This document shows, one piece after another, positions 43,549 to 50,690 of a DNA stretch of 53,531 nucleotides. The notes under the pieces were generated by a model. The model saw only the letters and a list, made by a program, of their open reading frames with translations, was not told where the DNA came from and searched no databases. The position numbers were made by a program, and so were the translations under genes. The stretch is from Limnohabitans sp. DM1 (GTDB taxonomy: Bacteria > Pseudomonadota > Gammaproteobacteria > Burkholderiales > Burkholderiaceae_C). Each line of letters opens with the position of its first letter. Position 1 is the first letter of the stretch. Location of the stretch: contig NZ_CXOO01000060.1 of assembly GCF_001269385.1 (NCBI RefSeq), positions 1 through 53,531 on the forward strand, given 5' to 3'.

Positions 43549-45243
43549 ATGGCATTGGTAGAAGTACAAGTCCCGGACATCGGGGATTTCGACGAAGTGA
43601 CCGTCATTGAGTTGATGGTCAAAGTGGGCGACACGGTGAAAGCCGAACAGTCCCTGATCACCGTGGAGTCCGACAAAGCCTCGATGGAAATCCCGTCGAG
43701 CACAGCGGGCGTGGTCAAGGAAATGCGCGTGGCGCTAGGCGACAAGGTCAAGCAAGGCTCCATCGTGCTGGTGGTCGAAGCCCAGTCCGTTGAGGGTTCG
43801 GCGTCCAGCGTTGAGCGCGTGCCGCCTGCGGCAATGCCTCAAGCGCCCGCAGCAGCCCCCACAGCAGCGCCCACGCCCAACGCTCAACTCTCAACGCCCA
43901 ACCCTGCTTCCTCAACGATTGAAGTGCATGTGCCTGACATCGGCGACTTCAAAGACGTGGTCGTCATCGAAGTCATGGTCAAGCCCGGCGAAGCCATCAA
44001 GGTGGAGCAATCGCTCATCACGGTCGAGTCTGACAAAGCCTCGATGGAAATCCCGTCTTCGCACGCTGGCGTGCTTCAAGAGCTCAAAGTCAAAGTGGGC
44101 GACAAGGTCAACATTGGCGACCTGCTGGCTGTGTTGACGGTTCAGGGTTCGGCGTTGAGCGTTGAGCGCACGGCTGCGCCCTCTTTACCCGCTTCACCTG
44201 CTGCACCCGCTGCACCTGCAGCAGTGGCCCTGGTTGCTGCTTCGCCAGTCGCCGCAGCTGCGGTGGCCACGCTGAACACTGAACGCCCAACGCTGAACGC
44301 CCCGCAGGGCTTGCCTCACGCATCGCCCTCGGTGCGCAAATTCGCCCGCGAACTGGGTGTGCCGCTCGCAGAAGTCAAAGGCTCGGGCCTCAAAGGCCGG
44401 ATCACCGAGGCCGATGTGCAAGCCTTCACCCAGGCCGTCATGTCGGGCGCTGCCCAAACCAAGGCGCAAGCGGCCAAAGCCCCTGCAGCTTCGGGTGGTG
44501 ACGGCGCAGCTTTGGGCCTGATCCCCTGGCCCAAGGTGGACTTCGCCAAGTTCGGCCCCATCGAGCGCAAAGAGATGGGCCGCATCAAGAAGATCAGCGG
44601 TGCCAACCTGCTGCGCAACGCCATCATGATTCCGGCCGTCACCAACCATGACGACGCCGACATCACCGACCTCGAAGCCTTCCGCGTCTCCACCAACAAA
44701 GAGAACGAGAAGAGCGGCGTCAAAGTCACGATGCTGGCGTTCTTGATCAAGGCTTGCGTGGCCGCGCTCAAGAAATACCCCGAGTTCAACAGCTCACTCG
44801 ACGGCGATGCACTGGTCTACAAAAACTACTGGCACATCGGCTTTGCGGCTGACACGCCCAACGGTTTGATGGTGCCGGTCATCCGCGATTGCGACAAAAA
44901 AGGCGTGTTGCAAATCAGCCAGGAAATGGGCGAGCTGGCCAAGAAGGCGCGAGAAGGCAAACTCAGCCCCGCAGAAATGACGGGTGCCACCTTCACCATC
45001 TCCAGCCTCGGCGGCATTGGTGGCAAGTACTTCACGCCCATCATCAACGCGCCCGAAGTGGCCATCTTGGGTGTGTGCAAGAGCACCATGGAACCCGTGT
45101 GGGACGGCAAGCAGTTTGTGCCCCGCCTGATGCTGCCCCTGTCTTTGACTTGGGATCACCGCGTCATCGACGGCGCCGCAGCGGCACGCTTCAACGCGTT
45201 CCTGGGTCAAATCCTCAGCGACTTCCGTCGCGTGTTGCTCTAA
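43549..45243 (+). CDS. aceF: dihydrolipoamide acetyltransferase E2 with two lipoyl domains
   Basis: The 564-residue core subunit of pyruvate dehydrogenase moves the acetyl group to CoA. Lipoyl domain 1 covers about residues 1-75 (lipoyl K43 in ESDKASMEI) and lipoyl domain 2 about 125-200 (K163). The E1/E3-binding domain is near 262-298 (ASPSVRKFARELGVPLAEVKGSGLKGRITEADV). The catalytic domain ends with SLTWDHRVIDGAAAARF (catalytic His and Asp). The two Ala/Pro-rich linkers are each bracketed by 7-nt repeat arrays described separately. The start has GGGAG upstream. E. coli E2 has three lipoyl domains; two is common in this order. Confidence 0.97.
   Translation: MALVEVQVPDIGDFDEVTVIELMVKVGDTVKAEQSLITVESDKASMEIPSSTAGVVKEMRVALGDKVKQGSIVLVVEAQSVEGSASSVERVPPAAMPQAPAAAPTAAPTPNAQLSTPNPASSTIEVHVPDIGDFKDVVVIEVMVKPGEAIKVEQSLITVESDKASMEIPSSHAGVLQELKVKVGDKVNIGDLLAVLTVQGSALSVERTAAPSLPASPAAPAAPAAVALVAASPVAAAAVATLNTERPTLNAPQGLPHASPSVRKFARELGVPLAEVKGSGLKGRITEADVQAFTQAVMSGAAQTKAQAAKAPAASGGDGAALGLIPWPKVDFAKFGPIERKEMGRIKKISGANLLRNAIMIPAVTNHDDADITDLEAFRVSTNKENEKSGVKVTMLAFLIKACVAALKKYPEFNSSLDGDALVYKNYWHIGFAADTPNGLMVPVIRDCDKKGVLQISQEMGELAKKAREGKLSPAEMTGATFTISSLGGIGGKYFTPIINAPEVAILGVCKSTMEPVWDGKQFVPRLMLPLSLTWDHRVIDGAAAARFNAFLGQILSDFRRVLL
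43789..43816 (+). repeat. heptad array, forward units, AceF linker 1 (left)
   Basis: Four uninterrupted 7-nt units: GTTGAGG, GTTCGGC, GTCCAGC, GTTGAGC. They encode VEGSASSVER-like peptide at the end of lipoyl domain 1. The facing array of reverse-complement type lies at 43875-43916. Confidence 0.8.
43875..43916 (-). repeat. heptad array, reverse units, AceF linker 1 (right)
   Basis: Units GCCCAAC, GCTCAAC, TCTCAAC and GCCCAAC, one degenerate unit, then CCTCAAC, all in exact 7-nt phase. They encode PNAQLSTPNPASST just before lipoyl domain 2. They are the reverse complement type of the left array. Confidence 0.8.
44133..44167 (+). repeat. heptad array, forward units, AceF linker 2 (left)
   Basis: Five units in phase: GTTGACG, GTTCAGG, GTTCGGC, GTTGAGC, GTTGAGC. 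They encode LTVQGSALSVER at the end of lipoyl domain 2. Confidence 0.8.
44271..44298 (-). repeat. heptad array, reverse units, AceF linker 2 (right)
   Basis: Four units in phase: GCTGAAC, ACTGAAC, GCCCAAC, GCTGAAC. They encode LNTERPTLNAPQ just before the E1/E3-binding domain. Confidence 0.8.
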
Positions 45244-45252
45244 GGACCGACC

Positions 45253-47091
45253 ATGGCACTGATAGATATTCAAGTCCCTGACATTGGTGACTTCGACGAA
45301 GTCACCGTGATCGAGCTGATGGTCAAGGTGGGCGACACCGTCAAATCTGACCAAAGCCTGATCACCGTGGAGAGCGACAAAGCCTCCATGGAAATTCCTT
45401 GCAGCCACGGCGGCGTGGTCAAAGAACTCAAGGTCAAGCTCGGTGACAAGGTCAAGCAAGGCTCGGTGGTGTTGGTACTGGAAGGGCAGGCCGTTGAGCG
45501 TTCAGCGGTGAGCGTTGAGCGTGAACAGCCTGCCGCCACATCGTCTGCACCGGTTGTTGCAAGCGTGTCTTCCACGCCCAACCCTCAACCCTCAACGCAC
45601 AACGGGCCTGTCGACATCGAGTGCGATGTGCTCGTGTTGGGCGGTGGCCCCGGCGGTTACTCGGCGGCATTCCGCGCGGCGGACCTCGGCTTGAATGTGG
45701 TCATCGTTGAGCGCTACGCCACCTTGGGTGGCGTGTGTTTGAACGTGGGTTGCATCCCCTCTAAAGCGCTGCTGCACGTCGCAGCCGTCATGGACGAAGT
45801 CAGCCACATGGCCGACCTCGGCGTGGACTTCGGCAAGCCGGTGGTCAACATCGACAAGCTGCGCGGCCACAAAGAAAAAGTCATTGGCAAACTCACAGGC
45901 GGCTTGGCTGCCATGGCCAAGATGCGCAAGGTCACCACCGTGCGCGGCTTGGGCCAGTTCGTGGGTGCCAACCACCTCGAAGTGTCTGAGACCACCGGCA
46001 CCGCACAAGAACAAAACGGCAGCAAAAAAGTGATCGCGTTCAAACGCGCCATCATCGCGGCCGGCTCGCAAGCCGTGCGTTTGCCTTTTATGCCCAACGA
46101 CCCACGCGTGGTCGACAGCACAGGCGCTTTGGAACTCAAAGAAGTCCCCAAGCGCATGCTCATCTTGGGCGGCGGCATCATCGGCCTGGAAATGGGCACC
46201 GTTTACAGCACGCTGGGCGCACGCCTCGATGTGGTGGAAATGATGGATGGCCTCATGCAAGGCGCGGACCGCGACTTGGTCAAGATCTGGCAAAAGATGA
46301 ACGCCAAGCGCTTTGACAACATCATGCTCAAGACCAAGACCGTGTCCGCACGCGCCTTGCCCGAAGGCATCGAAGTCACGTTTGCACCCGCAGAAGAGGG
46401 CGGCACAGCCCCCGCACCGCAGGTGTACGACCTCGTGTTGCAAGCCGTGGGCCGCACGCCCAACGGCAAAAAACTCGCCGCTGAAAAAGCCGGCGTCGCC
46501 GTAACAGACCGTGGCTTCATCAACGTCGACATCCAGATGCGCACCAACGTGCCGCACATCTTCGCCATTGGCGACATCGTGGGCCAGCCCATGTTGGCGC
46601 ACAAAGCGGTGCACGAAGCACACGTGGCGGCCGAAGTGATTGCGGGCGAACTGCAAGGCAACAAAGAGCTGGCAGCGGCGGCGTTCAACGCACGCGTCAT
46701 CCCCAGCGTGGCCTACACCGACCCCGAAGTGGCATGGGTGGGCTTGACCGAAGACCAAGCCAAAGCACAAGGCATCAAGGTGAAAAAGGGCTTGTTCCCC
46801 TGGACCGCATCGGGCCGCGCCATTGCCAACGGCCGCGACGAAGGCGTGACCAAACTGCTGTTTGACGATTCACCCGAGGCCCACGGCCACGGCAAGATCT
46901 TGGGCGGCGGCATGGTGGGCACGCACGCGGGCGACATGATTGGCGAGATTGCCTTGGCCATCGAGATGGGCGCAGACGCAGTGGACATCGGCAAAACCAT
47001 CCACCCCCACCCCACGCTGGGCGAAAGCATCGGCATGGCGGCAGAAGTGGCGCACGGTAGCTGCACGGACTTGCCGCCGACGAAGAAGTAA
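45253..47091 (+). CDS. lpdA: dihydrolipoamide dehydrogenase E3 with N-terminal lipoyl domain
   Basis: The 612-residue flavoprotein reoxidises the dihydrolipoyl arm with NAD+. Residues 1-75 are a lipoyl domain (K43 in ESDKASMEI) joined by a linker to the E3 body. The body has the FAD motif VLVLGGGPGGYSAAFRAADLG, redox disulfide C162/C167 in GGVCLNVGCIPSK, NAD motif LILGGGIIGLEMGTVYSTLG, FAIGDIVGQPMLAHKAVHEA, and the C-terminal HPHPTLGESIGMAAEVAHG with the catalytic His. Lipoyl-fused E3 is known in Burkholderiales. Its last 346 codons occur again, diverged, at 48855-49892. A hairpin follows the stop, then an IS91-like remnant, so its original downstream region has been replaced. Confidence 0.97.
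   Translation: MALIDIQVPDIGDFDEVTVIELMVKVGDTVKSDQSLITVESDKASMEIPCSHGGVVKELKVKLGDKVKQGSVVLVLEGQAVERSAVSVEREQPAATSSAPVVASVSSTPNPQPSTHNGPVDIECDVLVLGGGPGGYSAAFRAADLGLNVVIVERYATLGGVCLNVGCIPSKALLHVAAVMDEVSHMADLGVDFGKPVVNIDKLRGHKEKVIGKLTGGLAAMAKMRKVTTVRGLGQFVGANHLEVSETTGTAQEQNGSKKVIAFKRAIIAAGSQAVRLPFMPNDPRVVDSTGALELKEVPKRMLILGGGIIGLEMGTVYSTLGARLDVVEMMDGLMQGADRDLVKIWQKMNAKRFDNIMLKTKTVSARALPEGIEVTFAPAEEGGTAPAPQVYDLVLQAVGRTPNGKKLAAEKAGVAVTDRGFINVDIQMRTNVPHIFAIGDIVGQPMLAHKAVHEAHVAAEVIAGELQGNKELAAAAFNARVIPSVAYTDPEVAWVGLTEDQAKAQGIKVKKGLFPWTASGRAIANGRDEGVTKLLFDDSPEAHGHGKILGGGMVGTHAGDMIGEIALAIEMGADAVDIGKTIHPHPTLGESIGMAAEVAHGSCTDLPPTKK
45493..45520 (+). repeat. heptad array, forward units, LpdA linker (left)
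   Basis: Four units in phase: GTTGAGC, GTTCAGC, GGTGAGC, GTTGAGC, followed by a degenerate GTGAACA. They encode VERSAVSVER at the end of the lipoyl domain. Confidence 0.8.
45576..45603 (-). repeat. heptad array, reverse units, LpdA linker (right)
   Basis: Four units in phase: GCCCAAC, CCTCAAC, CCTCAAC, GCACAAC. They encode TPNPQPSTHNGP immediately before the E3 body. Confidence 0.8.
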
Positions 47092-47111
47092 ACCTGTCTT
47101 CAGGCCAATCT

Positions 47112-47147
47112 CACAAAGCCCGATCCTGTAACGGATTGGGCTTTGTG
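47112..47147 (+). terminator. hairpin after lpdA
   Basis: CACAAAGCCCGATCC (47112-47126) pairs with GGATTGGGCTTTGTG (47133-47147), with one G-U pair and a 6-nt loop, 20 bp past the lpdA stop. The tail (CTTTGCG) is poor in T, so termination may be incomplete. Confidence 0.6.
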
Positions 47148-47772
47148 CTTTGCGCGCTCAAACAAGCGCCGCAGAATGCTGTGTATTTGCACAGTATTCA
47201 TACCCACTCCGAGCCAACCCAAGTGCTTCAACCCGCGCCACCCCGAACGCACGCTGCTCTACCAAATGGTGGCCGAGCACTACGAGACTTGGCTTGACCT
47301 GGCCAGCGCGGGCCAGTCGGGCGGCCAGGGAGACCACCACAGCCCTAAGACATGTGTGCGCAAAGCCTTCGAGAAATATCTGGAGTGCGGCATCTTTGCG
47401 CGCGGTTTTACCCATGCAAGGTGCGACGATTGCGGACACGACTTTCTGTTGGCCTTCTCCTGCAAAGGCTGCGGCGTATGTCCTTCATGCAACACGGGGC
47501 GCATGGCAGAAATGGCGGCACACCTCACCGACCGCGTCTTCCCCCGCCTGCCGGTGCGCCAGTGGGTGCTGTCGGTGCCAAAGCGGCTGCGCTACTTCAT
47601 GCAACGCGATGGCGCGGTGCTGGGCATGGTGCTGCGTATTTTCTTGCGGGTCATCGCGCAAACGCTGCAAGCCAACAGCCCCGGCGCGACCAATGTGGAC
47701 AAGACAGCACTGCACATCGGCGCAGTCGCCTTCATCCACCGCTTCGGCTCCAGTCTGTACGAGTTTTATTAA
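47143..47772 (+). pseudogene. truncated IS91/ISCR-like transposase
   Basis: The conserved part runs from about 47224 to 47757: CFNPRHPERTLLYQMVAEHYETW, then the zinc-binding motif ARCDDCGHDFLLAFSCKGCGVCPSCNTGRM, VLSVPKRLRYFMQRDGAVLGM and GAVAFIHRFGSSL. In intact relatives RFGSSLN continues into the HVHFH metal motif and then the catalytic Tyr region; here homology stops at RFGSSL and four unrelated residues precede TAA. The rolling-circle enzyme is therefore an N-terminal fragment of about 180 recognisable residues and should be inactive. The break coincides with a sharp change to AT-rich DNA. IS91/ISCR elements can carry neighbouring DNA, relevant to the adjoining lpdA duplication. Confidence 0.82.
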
Positions 47773-47784
47773 ATTAAACACGCA

Positions 47785-48207
47785 TCATCTTGAACAAGCC
47801 GATTCGCCTAATGCCCATTTTTTTACAGGATCTCCATCACCTGCGTAATGCGACCAAACGTGCACAGATGCTTGCGTAGGACTTTTTTCTCGAATTTCCA
47901 CTTCTAGAATGTAAGTGTCGAATTCTCTTTGAACATAAACAACCCCGACACGCAGCTCACGATTCAATTCATTTTTAGTTGATCGCTGGGTATTTTGAGC
48001 GAAATAATCAATGCATTTGCTAGCACGCATGATGTCTCTATAAACATCCAAGTATTCACGCTCAATAACGAACTCAACATTGGTTTTGGCTTTAATGCGA
48101 AGCTCCTCAACGTTTGTTGGCAACAACAGTCTAATACAACCAGAAAGTCCAAATAAACCACCTAAGGCGAGAGTCCAAACAACGAGTCTCTTATTTGCGA
48201 TTGCCAT
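47785..48207 (-). CDS. hypothetical lipoprotein (AT-rich insert)
   Basis: The 140-residue protein starts MAIANKRLVVWTLALGGLFG and has a lipobox LSGC at about residues 21-24, so it is probably a lipid-anchored envelope protein. The rest is mixed helix and strand (VEFVIEREYLDVYRDIMRASKCIDYFAQ; VGVVYVQREFDTYILEVEIRE) with no family I recognise. It overlaps the end of the upstream lipoprotein gene by 17 bp, implying a two-gene operon. GC content is much lower than in neighbouring genes, pointing to horizontal origin. An upstream in-frame ATG at 48237 is less likely because it lies before the signal peptide. Confidence 0.65.
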   Translation of the reverse strand: MAIANKRLVVWTLALGGLFGLSGCIRLLLPTNVEELRIKAKTNVEFVIEREYLDVYRDIMRASKCIDYFAQNTQRSTKNELNRELRVGVVYVQREFDTYILEVEIREKSPTQASVHVWSHYAGDGDPVKKWALGESACSR

Positions 48208-48790
48208 ACACAACCTCTTCAGAAACAGGCTTGCCAACTAAGTAATATTCACTTTCATTCAATTTGAATTTTGCATCAACTTTATATTCGCGAATTGATA
48301 TTTTCCAAAATTTCTCATATCTTTGAGGGTAAATAACATACGTCTTGCCTACTTCAATCTTAACACTCGGAATAAATGTGGGTACTGGAGAATACGCGCC
48401 ACCCCAAACTTCTAAGTCATAAATTCCAGGTTTTATGCGAAGTGGCAGCAGAGATTGGTCAGGTGTATGCCAGCCGTATTGCGGACGATTAGCCCAATTT
48501 ACTGGATGTGGGAATTCGTCTGTAAGTTTCCAAAGACTCTTAACATTCGCCTCATCCACTTTTGAAGGGATAAAGCCACTCGTCTTTAGATTGTTGAAGC
48601 CTTGATAAGGAAAACCTATCAAAGTTGCATGAGGCTTATCAGCGGTTAACAGTTGCGCTTGGTACTCACCATGCAACTTCATCAAATATTCCTGATGCAG
48701 CTTTTTACCCTCAGCAATGTGCTCATTCATGCCCGCGCAGCCAGTCAGCAGCAAAAGCAAAATGCTCATCAACCAAAATTTAAATTTCAT
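48191..48790 (-). CDS. hypothetical lipoprotein (AT-rich insert)
   Basis: The product is about 199 residues, starting MKFKFWLMSILLLLLTGCAG, a clear lipoprotein signal with Cys near position 18. The mature part contains LIGFPYQGFNNLKTSGFIPSK, WHTPDQSLLPLRIKPGIYDLEVWGGAYSPVPTF and VEVGKTYVIYPQRYEKFWKI, suggesting a beta-sandwich-like envelope protein; no named family is recognised. An ATG at 48802 (MELK) is also possible. It is the first gene of the two-gene AT-rich operon lying between the IS91-like fragment and the lpdA duplicate. Codon and base use differ strongly from the flanking chromosome. Confidence 0.68.
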   Translation of the reverse strand: MKFKFWLMSILLLLLTGCAGMNEHIAEGKKLHQEYLMKLHGEYQAQLLTADKPHATLIGFPYQGFNNLKTSGFIPSKVDEANVKSLWKLTDEFPHPVNWANRPQYGWHTPDQSLLPLRIKPGIYDLEVWGGAYSPVPTFIPSVKIEVGKTYVIYPQRYEKFWKISIREYKVDAKFKLNESEYYLVGKPVSEEVVYGNRK

Positions 48791-48854
48791 TTTTAGTTCC
48801 ATTTGATAAATTTAGACAGCTTGACTCAACTAGTCACCAGCCCAAATTATAGGT

Positions 48855-49892
48855 ATCGCTGCAGGCTCGCAAGCCGTGCGTTTGCCTTTTATGCCCAACG
48901 ACCCACGCGTGGTCGACAGCACAGGTGCTTTGGAACTCAAAGAAGTCCCCAAGCGCATGCTCATCTTGGGCGGCGGCATCATCGGCCTGGAGATGGGCAC
49001 GGTTTACAGCACGCTGGGCGCACGCCTCGATGTGGTGGAAATGATGGACGGCCTCATGCAAGGCGCTGACCGAGACTTGGTCAAGGTCTGGCAAAAGATG
49101 AACGCCAAGCGCTTTGACAACATCATGCTCAAGACCAAGACCGTGTCCGCACGCGCCTTGCCCGAAGGCATTGAAGTCACGTTTGCACCGGCAGAAGAGG
49201 GCGGCACCGCCCCCGCGCCGCAGGTGTACGACCTGGTGCTGCAAGCCGTGGGCCGCACGCCCAACGGCAAAAAACTCGCCGCTGAAAAAGCAGGCGTGTC
49301 GGTGTCCGACCGCGGCTTCATCAACGTCGACATCCAGATGCGCACCAACGTGCCGCACATCTTCGCCATTGGCGACATCGTGGGCCAGCCCATGTTGGCG
49401 CACAAAGCGGTGCACGAAGCACACGTGGCGGCCGAAGTGATTGCGGGCGAACTGCAAGGCAACAAAGAGCTGGCAGCCGCTGCGTTTAACGCACGCGTCA
49501 TCCCAAGCGTGGCCTACACCGACCCCGAAGTGGCCTGGGTGGGCTTGACCGAAGACCAAGCCAAAGCCCAAGGCATCAAGGTGAAAAAGGGCTTGTTCCC
49601 TTGGACCGCTTCGGGCCGCGCCATTGCCAACGGCCGTGACGAGGGCGTGACCAAACTGCTGTTTGACGATTCACCCGAGGCCCACGGCCACGGCAAGATC
49701 TTGGGCGGCGGCATGGTGGGCACGCATGCTGGCGACATGATTGGCGAGATCGCGTTGGCGATTGAGATGGGCGCAGACGCTGTGGACATCGGCAAAACCA
49801 TCCACCCCCACCCCACGCTGGGCGAGAGCATCGGCATGGCGGCGGAGGTGGCGCACGGCAGCTGCACGGATTTGCCGCCGAGCAAGAAATAA
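48855..49892 (+). pseudogene. lpdA: partial second copy of lpdA (3' 1,038 bp)
   Basis: From 48855 to the stop at 49892 the sequence aligns without gaps to 46054-47091 of lpdA (constant offset 2,801), corresponding to residues 268-612. The lipoyl domain, FAD motif and redox Cys pair are missing, so the product could not work as E3. Differences are mostly synonymous third-position changes; the few amino-acid changes include KIWQ to KVWQ, AVTDRGF to SVSDRGF and LPPTKK to LPPSKK. This pattern implies that the two copies diverged under selection before becoming adjacent, for example by import from a related strain. A GTG at 48876 could start a 338-residue product. Homology ends exactly at the stop codon; a strong terminator follows. 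Confidence 0.92.
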
Positions 49893-49916
49893 TCGGCTTC
49901 AGCGCTGCACGAAGCA

Positions 49917-49950
49917 AAAGCCCCGGACGGGTAACTGTCCGGGGTTTTTT
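49917..49950 (+). terminator. rho-independent terminator after the lpdA duplicate
   Basis: CCCCGGAC (49921-49928) pairs with GTCCGGGG (49937-49944) around an 8-nt loop, preceded by AAAAG and followed by six T. It is stronger than the hairpin after the complete lpdA and may be the original pyruvate dehydrogenase operon terminator. Confidence 0.9.
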
Positions 49951-50004
49951 GTGACTGGCATGCTGACGAATGGCTAAAATGGCCAATCGAATCAGGAGTC
50001 TTTC

Positions 50005-50274
50005 ATGCGTGTCACCGCCACCGAAGCCAAGAACCGTTTTGGAAGCCTCTGCGCTCAGGCCAAGCGCGAGCCCGTGTTTGTGGAGAAAGCCGGTCAGCTC
50101 GACTCGGTCATTCTGTCCGCCGAGCAGTACCAGGCGCTGCAGGCAGGGCACGACAAGGCCAGCCGGGCTTCGCGCAAACAGGCGTTTGAAGCCGAATTTG
50201 GCGACTGGATCGCTGCGCAGAACGCCCGGGTCGAAGCCCACGGCATTCCGGGCGCTGACCTTCGCCCCTGGTGA
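50005..50274 (+). CDS. Phd/YefM-type antitoxin with CcdA-like tail
   Basis: The 89-residue protein has an N-terminal Phd/YefM domain (MRVTATEAKNRFGSLCAQAKREPVFVEKAGQLDSVILSAEQYQALQ) and a C-terminal tail GDWIAAQNARVEAHGIPGADLRPW that resembles the toxin-binding tail of CcdA (ending in D-x-x-W). It is followed after 7 bp by a CcdB-type toxin gene, so it appears to be a hybrid antitoxin with a DNA-binding fold different from CcdA. The start has CAGGAG at 49993-49998. A short symmetric element, TGGC-TAAAATG-GCCA (49971-49985), lies upstream and could be its operator. Confidence 0.85.
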   Translation: MRVTATEAKNRFGSLCAQAKREPVFVEKAGQLDSVILSAEQYQALQAGHDKASRASRKQAFEAEFGDWIAAQNARVEAHGIPGADLRPW

Positions 50275-50281
50275 GCGGCCC

Positions 50282-50596
50282 ATGGCGCAGTACGACGTGT
50301 TTCCCAACCCAAGCCGCAGCGGGGCGGAGGGTATTCCGTATGTGGTGGTGATCCAGAGCGACTTGCTCGATGGCTTGGCCACTCGCTTGACGATGCCCCT
50401 CGCTCAGCCCGACACCATGGGTAAAGTGCCCACTGTGCTGTGCCCAACCATCCATGTGAACGGGCAGCGCCTCAACGCGCTGGCGCACTACACCGCGCCA
50501 CTGCCCGCCAAACTGCTTCGGAACCCGGTGGACAACGTGGCCGCGCATGCCAGCGCACTGGTGGCGGCGATGGATGCGGTGCTGTCGGGCATCTGA
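50282..50596 (+). CDS. CcdB-like toxin
   Basis: The 104-residue protein starts MAQYDVFPNPSRSGAEGIPYVVVIQSDLLDGLATRLTMPLA and contains PTIHVNGQRLNALAHYTAPLPAKLL and a C-terminal helix ending LSGI. These are the CcdB features, including the VQSD-type strand and the final Gly-Ile. The Trp that precedes Gly-Ile in plasmid-F CcdB is Ser here, so gyrase poisoning cannot be assumed. It differs clearly in sequence from the ccdB at 19644-19973. It lies 7 bp after the hybrid antitoxin and upstream of the hsdM pseudogene. Confidence 0.83.
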   Translation: MAQYDVFPNPSRSGAEGIPYVVVIQSDLLDGLATRLTMPLAQPDTMGKVPTVLCPTIHVNGQRLNALAHYTAPLPAKLLRNPVDNVAAHASALVAAMDAVLSGI

Positions 50597-50690
50597 GGAA
50601 TGGAGCGCTTGGACGCTCAATGCCCCCTCTACCCCGTGTAATACTTGTGGGCTATCAGGTTGAAACCCCAGCCCCACGTTAGTAAAAAAA

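Noticed and set aside
40744..43569. 941-codon minus-strand open frame opposite aceE
   Set aside because: Antisense shadow of a clear AceE; no motifs and biased composition.
43549..47091. Reading the heptad arrays as a CRISPR array or tandem satellite
   Set aside because: Units are 7 nt, contiguous and lie inside coding sequence without spacers; they form inverted pairs rather than repeat-spacer units.
47785..48802. A phage or defence operon in the AT-rich insert
   Set aside because: Only two lipoprotein-like genes are present, with no nuclease, ATPase, recombinase or phage structural motif; calling a defence system would be unsupported.
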